From contig JAPFFF010000017.1 of the NCBI GenBank assembly GCA_039105265.1, forward strand, positions 2,294,001 through 2,358,000: a stretch of DNA of 64,000 nt, in the 5' to 3' direction. The position numbers and the translations under genes were made by a program. Position 1 is the stretch's first letter. Each line of letters begins with the position of its first letter. This DNA comes from Tritrichomonas musculus. Taxonomy: Eukaryota; Parabasalia; Tritrichomonadida; Tritrichomonadidae. Shown here piece by piece: positions 53,678-62,366 of this stretch. The notes under the pieces were generated by a model. The model ran no database searches. It was not told where the DNA came from and saw nothing but the letters and a program-made list of their open reading frames with translations.

Positions 53678-56149
53678 TTAATAATGTGGTGTCTCAACAT
53701 CATGAACGAACCTTTGCCAGTCAATATCACCCTGCATATTAACCTTATATTCACGGAGAAGTTTTTGCATATCTGTTTCTTTTACAACGAGTCCGAAAGA
53801 CTCAACACATCTTCTGAAATCATTTGCTGGCATTGAGCTAGACCTCATTCCAACAAATGGTGTTGCAATTTTCTTATGCCTTTCAAGAAGTTTCTCTCTA
53901 AATCCGTTTGCGAAGACTAATACTTCTGCATTTGTTGTTTTCTTCATTCCACCAACATTAGTTGTTCCCTGTGGTGATCCTGAAGGAGATTGTGTCATTT
54001 GCAAGTCTCTTTGTGTTAGTTGTATCGCATTCAATTCACCGCATAATCGTTTATAATTGATTTTTTCTGGCATTCTCTGATCACGGAAATTGTCAGCCAA
54101 AACAGCTAATTCTTGATTTGTCACACTGAATCCAAAATCATCTAAAATGGGTTTCAACTTCGTCTCTGGAATCAAACCACTCCTCTGACCACCATCATAT
54201 GGAGCAAAGAGGACATCAGGAGAAGTTTTTGTTTGATAGAGATACATCTTGAAGCGTTTCAAAATCGGAGCAACTGAAACGTTGGTTTGAGGAAGCTCAT
54301 TCATCATCTTTGTTGTCATTTCTGGATTTTGTTGAAGTCTTCTCATTGCAAATTCGTCCATTTCTTGGCAGAAACTCTCATAATTGATGTCATGAGTAGT
54401 GCGATTTGTGTAGAAATTGACAAGAGCTTGAATATCTCGTTCGTTAGGTGCATTTGGAAGTGATGCAATGACAGCTGCAAATTCTGCATCTTTGATCAAT
54501 CCTGTGTTTGATCGATCATATCGTTTGAAGTCATCAAATATGTCAAGGTTGTATTTGGCAACAATAGCACCAATGCGTGTCATAACTTCCAGAGCAACAC
54601 TAGCAGGTTCGACGTATTCTTGCCTTGGCAAAGTTGGTTTAGGCTTTGGTGCTTCAATAATTGGATCAACAAGTTTTGATATATCTGAAATTTGAAGAAA
54701 TCCATCAGATCCATTTGGTGAGAAATGCATTTTTAAGCAGTTTAACTCATCATTATTAAGATCAAAGTTAATTTCACGAAGAACTGTGATAAGTTGAGAG
54801 AATTGAACATCTCCTGTATTACGTGGATCATATTTTTTAAGTTTTGGTTCAATTTGAATTTTCTTCATGTTAAGATAATCCTGAAGACGAATTAAAACAT
54901 CTTCAAGAGTAACAGTTGGCTCTTTCTGTGGCATGACACAGCTGAAAAATGTTATATAATCGACATTGCCTTGATCATCTCCAAATTCTTGTGCAACTGC
55001 TTCAATTTCTTTATCACTAATTGAGAAATTCTGATTTATCATTGCTCGAATAAATCGTTGTGTTGGAACAAGGCCAGTTTGTCTTGTATCAAATTGGGAT
55101 AATTGCATTTTTAGTTGCGAATGCCGATTAACAATTTCACGTGAAATAGAGCCAAGAACACGATTCATATCGATTTTAACTGGCTGTGGAGCTGGCTTCT
55201 TGGATGCACGAATTGAAGTGGCTCTTTCAATTTCGTCGCAGAATCCGACATAATCAAATAATGCATTTTCTGTAAAAGCATCAGCTAAATCAGCCAAATC
55301 TTGTGGCGAAATATTAGAAACACCAATTGAACTAAGTAATTGAAGGAATTGAGAAGGTTGAATTCTTCTCTTTTTATACCGATCGATTTTTTGGAATTCT
55401 GCAAAAATATCAACTTTTTGGTTGAAAATAACATCAGCAACTTGATTAATCAACATTTGTATTTTTCTAGGGTCAATTGGATTTTCTGAATATTTTGCTG
55501 CTAAAACACGATTAATATCTTCTGCTAATTTAACATATTCAACATCGTTGGTAACTGGATTTGTATATGCTCGGCACACAATTTGACCAATAGGAGTTGA
55601 TGAAACATTTCTTAGAAATACTGATGTTGGAACATGTCCACTTCTTCCTCGATCCCACTGTCTTAAGAAATCAATAAGATCAACACCACGATCACGAAGA
55701 GGTGCGCCAAATTCACGAAGTTGATCGTCTGAAAGTTTTGGACCTGTGTCACCAGTGTTTGAATGATCAATATCGTCGATGAACTGTTTATAATAAAATT
55801 GGTTATTCTTTGTATAGGGCTCAACCATATCAAGAAAGACGTCATCTTCAACATAAAGACCAGTGTTTGCAACTAATTTTCGAAAAAGATTTATATGCAT
55901 GCGTCCAGTTTGTGATTTATCAATTTCTTCAAGAAGATCTTTAAGTGATGCTCCTTTACGCTTTGCTTTATTTCTTAAATCATTTAGAAAAACAGCATTG
56001 GCATTCATTTTATTCAACCGAAAATTATCAAACGGACACTTAACTTTTGAATTTTCTTTTGAATAGATAAAAATGTTCGTTTTTTTGAAATCAATAAAAG
56101 AGAGCTCTATTTCATTCACTATCTTCAAAGTTTTAAGTCTTATCTTCAT
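53678..56149 (-). CDS. Protein of about eight degenerate EF-hand units
   Basis: Up to 823 residues. From residue 48 on, a helix-loop-helix pattern repeats about every 100 residues, with loops such as Asp-Lys-Ser-Gln-Thr-Gly, Asp-Arg-Gly-Arg-Ser-Gly, Asp-Thr-Arg-Gln-Thr-Gly, Asp-Pro-Arg-Asn-Thr-Gly and Asp-Arg-Ser-Asn-Thr-Gly. Each keeps the first Asp and the Gly but mostly lacks the other acidic ligands and the Glu at position 12, so calcium binding is doubtful. The layout resembles EFCAB6-type proteins, several of which are axonemal. The first 47 residues are hydrophobic/basic and may be upstream leader; Met48 (56008) is a good alternative start. EF-hand repeat family is sure, function is not. 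Confidence 0.75.
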   Translation of the reverse strand: MKIRLKTLKIVNEIELSFIDFKKTNIFIYSKENSKVKCPFDNFRLNKMNANAVFLNDLRNKAKRKGASLKDLLEEIDKSQTGRMHINLFRKLVANTGLYVEDDVFLDMVEPYTKNNQFYYKQFIDDIDHSNTGDTGPKLSDDQLREFGAPLRDRGVDLIDFLRQWDRGRSGHVPTSVFLRNVSSTPIGQIVCRAYTNPVTNDVEYVKLAEDINRVLAAKYSENPIDPRKIQMLINQVADVIFNQKVDIFAEFQKIDRYKKRRIQPSQFLQLLSSIGVSNISPQDLADLADAFTENALFDYVGFCDEIERATSIRASKKPAPQPVKIDMNRVLGSISREIVNRHSQLKMQLSQFDTRQTGLVPTQRFIRAMINQNFSISDKEIEAVAQEFGDDQGNVDYITFFSCVMPQKEPTVTLEDVLIRLQDYLNMKKIQIEPKLKKYDPRNTGDVQFSQLITVLREINFDLNNDELNCLKMHFSPNGSDGFLQISDISKLVDPIIEAPKPKPTLPRQEYVEPASVALEVMTRIGAIVAKYNLDIFDDFKRYDRSNTGLIKDAEFAAVIASLPNAPNERDIQALVNFYTNRTTHDINYESFCQEMDEFAMRRLQQNPEMTTKMMNELPQTNVSVAPILKRFKMYLYQTKTSPDVLFAPYDGGQRSGLIPETKLKPILDDFGFSVTNQELAVLADNFRDQRMPEKINYKRLCGELNAIQLTQRDLQMTQSPSGSPQGTTNVGGMKKTTNAEVLVFANGFREKLLERHKKIATPFVGMRSSSMPANDFRRCVESFGLVVKETDMQKLLREYKVNMQGDIDWQRFVHDVETPHY

Positions 56150-56647
56150 TTACCCTTAGTGGAAGGTATTGCGATACTGTTTGTTTAGGCACACATGCAA
56201 CTCTGTTCATAAATATGAAAACATATTCTATTTGATCTTTCAATTGTAGAATATTTTTTTATTATGAATTGAAAGTCAAATACTTAATCAAAGAGCAAAT
56301 GCCATAGTTGAAATATGTAACTTATGACTTACTTATAAATGAACAAATTTCCACATCTTTCCCCTTAATGCAAACAAGAACAAGATGAACAAAAAAATAA
56401 TACCTTTGAGAGTGATCGATTAAAAAAAATCAAATCTAATAAAATTTTGGAATGAAACAGAAATAATTATATATCATATAATTAATTTTTATAAAATACA
56501 TTAAAGCTTTGTGATCCTTATATTTTCACATCTTTTAATGTTGCTATAAATTAGTTTGTGTAATAAAAAGCTTATTTGCTGAATGAAATAATGTTGGGAC
56601 GTTAAATCATCAGAAAAAAAATATTGATAAAATATTCAAATCTTATC
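56150..56647. other. Divergent intergenic region
   Basis: About 500 AT-rich bases between two divergent genes. No repeat or RNA signal; CTTATCATG directly at the downstream start is the only initiator-like word. Confidence 0.35.
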
Positions 56648-58510
56648 ATGAATTCAACTAATACAGGATCTTGCCCAAGCAAGTCATTATATAATATTAG
56701 AAATGATGAAAAACAAAATAAGAGTGATCAGTCACCAAAAAATGACAGTGAAAATTTAGAGCAAGGTAAAGATCCAAATAATATTTCTCAACTCAATAAA
56801 ACATGGTCAGGCCCAGAATCGCAAGATCGTTACATTCATTATCTTAGAGAGCAAAATTCATGGTTGAAAAAACAACTTTCTTGGAAAGAGTCAGAACTCT
56901 CTTCAAATGCTAATCAAAAAAGTCTCTATCCACCACAATTTCGTTTCTCATTTGCTCAAGTTCAATACAGCAATCTTCTTGGTGAGTTCAAAGAAATTAA
57001 AGATGAACTAGACAATTTGAAAAAAGATGCTAATGAAAAAGTCGAACAAAGTAATCGAGAAATTGAAAAATTGAAAAAGAAAAATAATGAATTAGAAAGT
57101 GAAAATCAAAATCTAAAGAGTGAACTTGATAAAGCTAAACATGAGCTCGAATTATCAAAATCTAAATCAAATAATGAAAAAACTGAACTATCAAGCCTTA
57201 CTGAAAAAGCAAATAAAGAAAAAGCAGAACTTCAAAATGAAATTAAAAAATTGAAGGCACAATTAAAAGAAGCATTACAATCAAATAGTCAACCACCATC
57301 TTCTCCAAAAGATACTTCGGACATTGAAGTTCGTGATAAGCCTGCTCCTATTTTAAAGAACAATAAAAAAGTGAGTCCTCGTAATAAAAGCGTTGAAAGA
57401 CAATCAAAAGCAGCAATTGAAAAAGACGCCTCTGATGAAAAAAATGTTCATTTTGATAAAATTAAAAAAAATCGAAGAAGCCATAGCGAAAGAGATGAAA
57501 AAAAGGCAAATAAAAATAGTAAAGATGAAAAAAGCAGTAAGAAAAGCAAGTCTGAAGAAAAAAGTGATAAAAATGATGAATCAAAAAGCAAGCATAAAAA
57601 AAGCAAAGATGAAAGAAAAAGCGATATTAAAGAAAGAAATTTAAACATTGACGATGATAAAAAACGTAAAGATGATGATAATGAAAATAATGATAATGAT
57701 CGTCATAAAGATCATAAAGAAAAAAAGAACAGGAAAAGGTCTCCTTCTCCAACCAAAGAAAAGTTGCAAAAGAGTGAAATAAAAATGCTCAAAGCAACAC
57801 TTGAAAACGAAACTGAAGGGAAAAAAATACTTGAAGAACAAATCAAATCGCAACAAGAAACAATCAATAACTTGAAAACTGATTTAATGCTAGCTAAACT
57901 TCAAAAAGAAGATCTCTTAAACACAAACGAAAATCTTAAAAATAGAAACGAAACAAGTCAAAATGAAGTTGATCATATTCTCAAACTTTTTAATGATCAA
58001 ACCCTCGAATCAAAGAAGTTATCCACAGAAGTAGCAAAGCTTCGTGATGATCTTGAAACAAAAGAAAAATTTATTTCCAAATTGAAATTAAATGTTTCAA
58101 ATAATAGGAAACTTATGAAAAAAGTTAACAAGCTCGAAATGGATAACGAAAACTTAAACTCAAAAAATAGGCTTCTCGAATTAGAAAACTCAAGCTTAAA
58201 AGAAGAGATTAATATGTACAATGGCAATCCACAAGAACAACAGTTCTACCAAGCTCAACAAAGACAGGTTCAAAATCCATATCAACAGCAGCAAAATCAG
58301 GATCCTAAAAAAGCAAAACTAGATAATTTTCACAAAAATGCAGTTGATGTCAGAGAACTGCTTCAAAAAATTGAAAATTTGTCTGACAAGTTTAACAAGG
58401 ATTCGCAACAAAAATCTCAACAAATTGACGAACTTGGTAAAAAAGTTTCTTCCTTGAAAGAAAGTCAAAGCGCCCTTGCTAAAAACATTGGAAACAAATC
58501 TAATACTTAA
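56648..58510 (+). CDS. Coiled-coil protein with a highly charged Lys/Ser/Glu segment, unrecognised
   Basis: 620 residues from the ATG at 56648; upstream in-frame codons lack ATG. Residues about 1-60 are polar, with Trp-Ser-Gly-Pro-Glu near 55. About 110-215 is a coiled coil; about 240-375 is an extremely charged stretch of Lys-Ser-Lys, Lys-Lys-Ser-Lys and Glu-Arg-Asp words, probably disordered. About 380-530 and 555-620 are further coiled coils with a Gln-rich break (about 535-552). Such layouts occur in cytoskeletal and chromosome-linked proteins. I do not recognise the family. Repeated Lys-Ser words might be phosphorylation or microtubule-binding sites; that is a guess. Confidence 0.75.
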   Translation: MNSTNTGSCPSKSLYNIRNDEKQNKSDQSPKNDSENLEQGKDPNNISQLNKTWSGPESQDRYIHYLREQNSWLKKQLSWKESELSSNANQKSLYPPQFRFSFAQVQYSNLLGEFKEIKDELDNLKKDANEKVEQSNREIEKLKKKNNELESENQNLKSELDKAKHELELSKSKSNNEKTELSSLTEKANKEKAELQNEIKKLKAQLKEALQSNSQPPSSPKDTSDIEVRDKPAPILKNNKKVSPRNKSVERQSKAAIEKDASDEKNVHFDKIKKNRRSHSERDEKKANKNSKDEKSSKKSKSEEKSDKNDESKSKHKKSKDERKSDIKERNLNIDDDKKRKDDDNENNDNDRHKDHKEKKNRKRSPSPTKEKLQKSEIKMLKATLENETEGKKILEEQIKSQQETINNLKTDLMLAKLQKEDLLNTNENLKNRNETSQNEVDHILKLFNDQTLESKKLSTEVAKLRDDLETKEKFISKLKLNVSNNRKLMKKVNKLEMDNENLNSKNRLLELENSSLKEEINMYNGNPQEQQFYQAQQRQVQNPYQQQQNQDPKKAKLDNFHKNAVDVRELLQKIENLSDKFNKDSQQKSQQIDELGKKVSSLKESQSALAKNIGNKSNT

Positions 58511-58644
58511 TGAATTTTATTTTAACCTTTCGGATTAGCAAAATATTGGATTTTTGCTTTATGTTCATTCTTTTGTATAATGTCATCATTGTAAAAACAC
58601 GATTTATTTAATCTAACTTTATTTTATTTGTATTATATTTTTAA

Positions 58645-58975
58645 GGGACCACTATCAAATTCTGTGTTAAAAATTCTATGAGTTATCACAAAATTAATTG
58701 TCTTAAAAAAATTTATTTCTTGAGTATTTTTGCTATATTTTGGTATATATAAATTATAAAAATTATATATCATTTATTTCTATTCTTCTTTTAAGCCTAT
58801 TCCCTTTTTTCAATAAAAATTTAAAAGTTGAGAGGATGTTAAAATTTTACAAAAATGATCGGAATGGTGAAATTTTAAAGTTTTAAACTTTTTCCGAAAT
58901 AATAACCATTGAATTTTATTTTCTATGAGTTTTTTCAATATTGAAATGTTTACAAAAAAATATGATAGTGGTCCC
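58645..58975. mobile_element. 331-bp TTAA-flanked miniature inverted-repeat element
   Basis: GGGACCACTATCA (58645-58657) is matched by its exact inverse at 58963-58975. TTAA is directly outside both ends (58641-58644 and 58976-58979), the target duplication of piggyBac/Kolobok-type elements. It is too short to code. It lies between the ends of a plus- and a minus-strand gene. The perfect ends suggest a fairly recent insertion. Confidence 0.82.
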
Positions 58976-59092
58976 TTAAATATATAAATATCATATATTT
59001 AGAATATTTAGTTTATTTGTTATTTTTCATAGTTACGTAACCCTTATAATCAATTAATCCAAATTTTCAAAGTTAACTTTAAATAACTATGA

Positions 59093-60301
59093 TCATTCCA
59101 AGAATCCATAAAATTCAATTTTATTAATAGCCGCTAGTTTTGAATCATTTTGATGGAATCTAACATAACGAGAAAAAGTACTTATTTTGGAGACAATTTG
59201 AAAATTAGCGATAATGAAATCACTAGAGTTAAAAACTGTAGAGTTTACATTCTCATCAACTAGTTCCCAAATATTATTATCGTTTGAAACTTCAATAGTC
59301 CAACTTTTTAAATCACCTATTGCCATCAATGAATAATGAGATAAATTAACACTATATATACCAAAATCAAAACAAATAATTCCACTTGAATTTTCATCCA
59401 TAAGATAAAACTTATCAGCATCTTCAAAATCAATAATATTATTAACCTCAGAATAATATTCTGAGAATGGAGGAGTGGATGTGATGCTGATACCAATTTT
59501 TTTCGTGTATTTCAAGTAATGTATTATTCCACAAAAATCAGCATTTTCATTAAATTGTATGAGCAAACAATTCTTACTTGCAGTGTTTTCCAGGTATTCT
59601 GATATATTTGTCCAAATATTTATCCAAGTATTTTGATCTAAATCATTAAAATTGACTTTTTTAGCAAATTCCGTTAACTTATGTTTTTTAAGTTTACAAA
59701 AGTCAATACAACTGAATAATAAAGAGTAATCCTGGTTTTCTTGGTATAAATCCAAAAGATAATCAAGCAATTCATCATTTTTAATTGGGAAATTATCATT
59801 GGCAATAATTTCACTGAGTACTTCTGGCTGCAGTTGTACCAATTTTTCTTTTTCTATGCTATTAAAATTGGTAGAAATATAATCTATAATTGGGTGAAGA
59901 GATTCATTATATAGGTCGGCTTTTAGCAAATCTAATAGCAGATCAACTACATTTTCTGTTGTAAGCTTCTCTTTAATATAATCTATAATTTCAAGATATT
60001 TAACATTATTACCAATTTGTAAAGAATATGCTAAGTAATATTTATAGCTCGTTGAATCATCACAAAGACCTTCGCTTGATGTGAAAAAATTTAAAAATTT
60101 TTGAAAGTAATCAATATTACAGGAACTTTTGTCTGTGAAGTGATAATTTCTAACAACTGGTGATATAATATCTGCAATAATTCTAGAAACTTCATATTTT
60201 TTATCATCAACTTCAAATATGAATTTTGGTTCATATAAATTCAGATCAAGTGGTATAAGATCCTTCAAAGTTGGCTGGAAATTAATGTTTTCGGTATTCA
60301 T
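59093..60301 (-). CDS. BTB/BACK - F5/8-type C (discoidin-like) domain protein
   Basis: 402 residues in the arrangement of a large trichomonad family. A divergent BTB-like fold comes first, with Phe-Ile-Phe-Glu-Val-Asp-Asp-Lys-Lys-Tyr-Glu-Val-Ser at about 28-40. Helical BACK-like segments follow (about 100-230). Then comes a galactose-binding-like F5/8C domain (about 270-402) with Ser-Gly-Ile-Ile-Cys-Phe-Asp-Phe, Trp-Thr-Ile-Glu-Val-Ser-Asn-Asp and Tyr-Val-Arg-Phe-His-Gln near its end. There is no signal peptide, so it is likely cytosolic. In other eukaryotes BTB-BACK proteins can be adaptors for cullin-3 ligases; whether this holds here is unknown. TCATTTCTTTTC about 25 bases before the ATG matches the initiator well. 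Confidence 0.75.
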   Translation of the reverse strand: MNTENINFQPTLKDLIPLDLNLYEPKFIFEVDDKKYEVSRIIADIISPVVRNYHFTDKSSCNIDYFQKFLNFFTSSEGLCDDSTSYKYYLAYSLQIGNNVKYLEIIDYIKEKLTTENVVDLLLDLLKADLYNESLHPIIDYISTNFNSIEKEKLVQLQPEVLSEIIANDNFPIKNDELLDYLLDLYQENQDYSLLFSCIDFCKLKKHKLTEFAKKVNFNDLDQNTWINIWTNISEYLENTASKNCLLIQFNENADFCGIIHYLKYTKKIGISITSTPPFSEYYSEVNNIIDFEDADKFYLMDENSSGIICFDFGIYSVNLSHYSLMAIGDLKSWTIEVSNDNNIWELVDENVNSTVFNSSDFIIANFQIVSKISTFSRYVRFHQNDSKLAAINKIEFYGFLE

Positions 60302-60430
60302 TTTAAGGAAAAGAAAAGAAAAGAAATGAAATTTGATGCATCAAAAATTATAAAATGACCTTCACTTTTTTTCAATTTTAAATAAATTAATGTATATTTA
60401 CTTTATTTTTCATTCAATAAAAAATCATAA

Positions 60431-60889
60431 ATGAATAGTGTGCAAATCGATAGATATAACCGAATTCTTTTTTATGTCAGAAGCTTTGAAGGCGTAACAA
60501 ATTATAATTGTCCAAGCTTAGAGTCACTCCGTGATGGATATATATTTACAACAATTTACAATCAAATGACTAATTCTGCAAATATGCTCGACACCAGTTT
60601 GCTTAAATCCCGTTGTGAAACATGTGATTGGTTGCATTGCGCTTTTAATTTAAGTAAGTTATATAGCCATATCAAACCAGAATTTGAATTATTAGGTATT
60701 TATTATCCTATCAATTTGTCCAAAATTGCTAAGAATGGAGATCTTGAACAAATTTGCGCATTTATAAAAATGCTACTCAGATATTCATTGAAATGTCCAA
60801 AAAAAGAGGAATTTGAACAGAAATTTCGATCTCTTCCAACTCTAAATCAAGTTGCAGTTCTTCTTGGGATTCAAATAAACCAATCTTAA
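60431..60889 (+). CDS. Stand-alone Hook-type N-terminal (calponin-homology-like) domain
   Basis: A 152-residue protein covering one Hook domain and nothing more. Visible landmarks are Phe-Tyr-Val-Arg-Ser-Phe at the first helix, Ser-Leu-Glu-Ser-Leu-Arg-Asp-Gly-Tyr-Ile-Phe, Tyr-Pro-Ile-Asn-Leu-Ser-Lys-Ile-Ala (the leucine-rich helix before the last ones) and Met-Leu-Leu-Arg-Tyr-Ser-Leu-Lys-Cys. In animals this domain of Hook and Girdin proteins binds the dynein light intermediate chain and is followed by long coiled coils, missing here. A microtubule or basal-body role, as in small CH-like ciliary proteins, is inference. It is transcribed away from the BTB gene, with 129 bases between the two starts. 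Confidence 0.6.
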   Translation: MNSVQIDRYNRILFYVRSFEGVTNYNCPSLESLRDGYIFTTIYNQMTNSANMLDTSLLKSRCETCDWLHCAFNLSKLYSHIKPEFELLGIYYPINLSKIAKNGDLEQICAFIKMLLRYSLKCPKKEEFEQKFRSLPTLNQVAVLLGIQINQS

Positions 60890-61198
60890 TAATATATATT
60901 TGTATATTTTACAATTTCTGATATCTTATTATAATTTTCTATTATCAATTCTTCTATGAATAATTTTATACAATTTGTAATTAAAACATATTCTGTAAAT
61001 TTTGTATAAGACCTAGATATATGCAAATTTACTCGTTCGTAATGGGAATAACACGAAATTAATCAAGCAGATTCTATATTATAAGTAAACATGGTATTTA
61101 AATATAGTATAAGAAAGTTGTGAGCATTATCAAAACAAAAACTATTTTACAAATGATTATAATTGTAATTTTGTCATTCGAAATTAAGATTCCTTGAA
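60890..61198. other. Convergent intergenic region
   Basis: 309 AT-rich bases; nothing recognised. Confidence 0.35.
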
Positions 61199-62242
61199 TT
61201 AAGCTGATTTTTTTTGATTACTTAACGCCTTTTCTTTTTCTATTTGAAATCGCTGTATTATATCAGCGATTTCTTTTGATTGCTGCTGTTTGATTTGCAT
61301 TATTTTTTTATTAGCGTTTTCTTTTGATTTTTCATATTCGGTTGTTAATTCAATATGCTTTTTATTTAGCTCTTCAATAGCGTTTAATCTTTCATCGATT
61401 TCAAATTTTGTCATTGAGAGTTGATTTTCAATTTTTTTGAATTTTGGCTCATATTCAAGATTTAGATAATTCAATTCGTTTGCCTTTTCCTCATTTTTCT
61501 GATCAAGCTTTTTTTGTAATTTTGAAAGTTGAATTGTATGGAAATTCATGCTTTCATTTTGTTTAACTTCTTTCATTTTTTGCGCGATTTTTTTTCTTTT
61601 TTCCTGAAGAAGTTCAATTTTTTGGGAAAACATTTCGTTTTCAGATTTCCATTTTGAAAAAATTGATTGAACAATACTTAATTCGACTTGAAGAGATTGT
61701 TTTTTGCTTTCAGCTTCTGAAGTGAGAATTTGATAATTAATCACTTCTTTATTAAGTTGATGATTTATCTTTTGTTGAGCTAGTTTAAATAGGTGTTCAT
61801 GGTTGAATGGAAGAGATTCAATCAAAAATTCTATTTCATCAATTTCTTGGTTTAACTTTGAATTTGAGAAAGAGAGATTGTGCTCGTTTTCTTTTAACTT
61901 AGTAACATCATCATTAAGCTGATCAATTTCAATTTGTAATAATTTGGTTTCATCAATTGGTGAATTAGAAAATGCAGATTGAGAAGATAATTGCAAAGAT
62001 TGTAATGCTTCTTCATTTGTTTTTATATGCCACTTTAATCTTTTAGATTCTAAAAGATATTTTTCTTTAATTGTATCAAGAGAAAGATCAAGCTCTTCAT
62101 TTTTTTCTAAAAGAAGCTGGTACTCATTTTTTAAATTACTTATTTCTAACTCCAATTCTTCCTTGCTTTCTGAATCAGATGTTTCTAATCCATTTATTTG
62201 GTAATTATCATTGAAATTCTCAACATTTGAAAATGGATTCAT
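61199..62242 (-). CDS. Coiled-coil protein, unrecognised
   Basis: 347 residues. After a polar, acidic head of about 25 residues (Asp-Ser-Glu-Ser-Lys-Glu-Glu), nearly the whole chain is coiled coil rich in Glu, Lys, Leu and Gln, with a short break around residues 85-96 (Ser-Ser-Gln-Ser-Ala-Phe-Ser-Asn-Ser-Pro). It ends Asn-Gln-Lys-Lys-Ser-Ala. There is no motif that names a family. It faces the Hook-domain gene tail to tail and shares a 124-base promoter gap with the kinase gene that diverges from it. Confidence 0.75.
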   Translation of the reverse strand: MNPFSNVENFNDNYQINGLETSDSESKEELELEISNLKNEYQLLLEKNEELDLSLDTIKEKYLLESKRLKWHIKTNEEALQSLQLSSQSAFSNSPIDETKLLQIEIDQLNDDVTKLKENEHNLSFSNSKLNQEIDEIEFLIESLPFNHEHLFKLAQQKINHQLNKEVINYQILTSEAESKKQSLQVELSIVQSIFSKWKSENEMFSQKIELLQEKRKKIAQKMKEVKQNESMNFHTIQLSKLQKKLDQKNEEKANELNYLNLEYEPKFKKIENQLSMTKFEIDERLNAIEELNKKHIELTTEYEKSKENANKKIMQIKQQQSKEIADIIQRFQIEKEKALSNQKKSA

Positions 62243-62366
62243 TGTTCTCCATTAAAAGGCAATTTTAAATATAAATAACGTTATATTTTTAACTTTTTGA
62301 GTTTTCTTTCAAAAAACACATTGAAAATTTCAAAACAAAAAATTTCATATTTCAAATGAGATTTTA

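Noticed and set aside
56009-56149. N-terminal 47 residues of the EF-hand protein as a signal peptide
   Set aside because: It has charged residues throughout and no clean hydrophobic core with a cleavage site; a leader or untranslated stretch is as likely.
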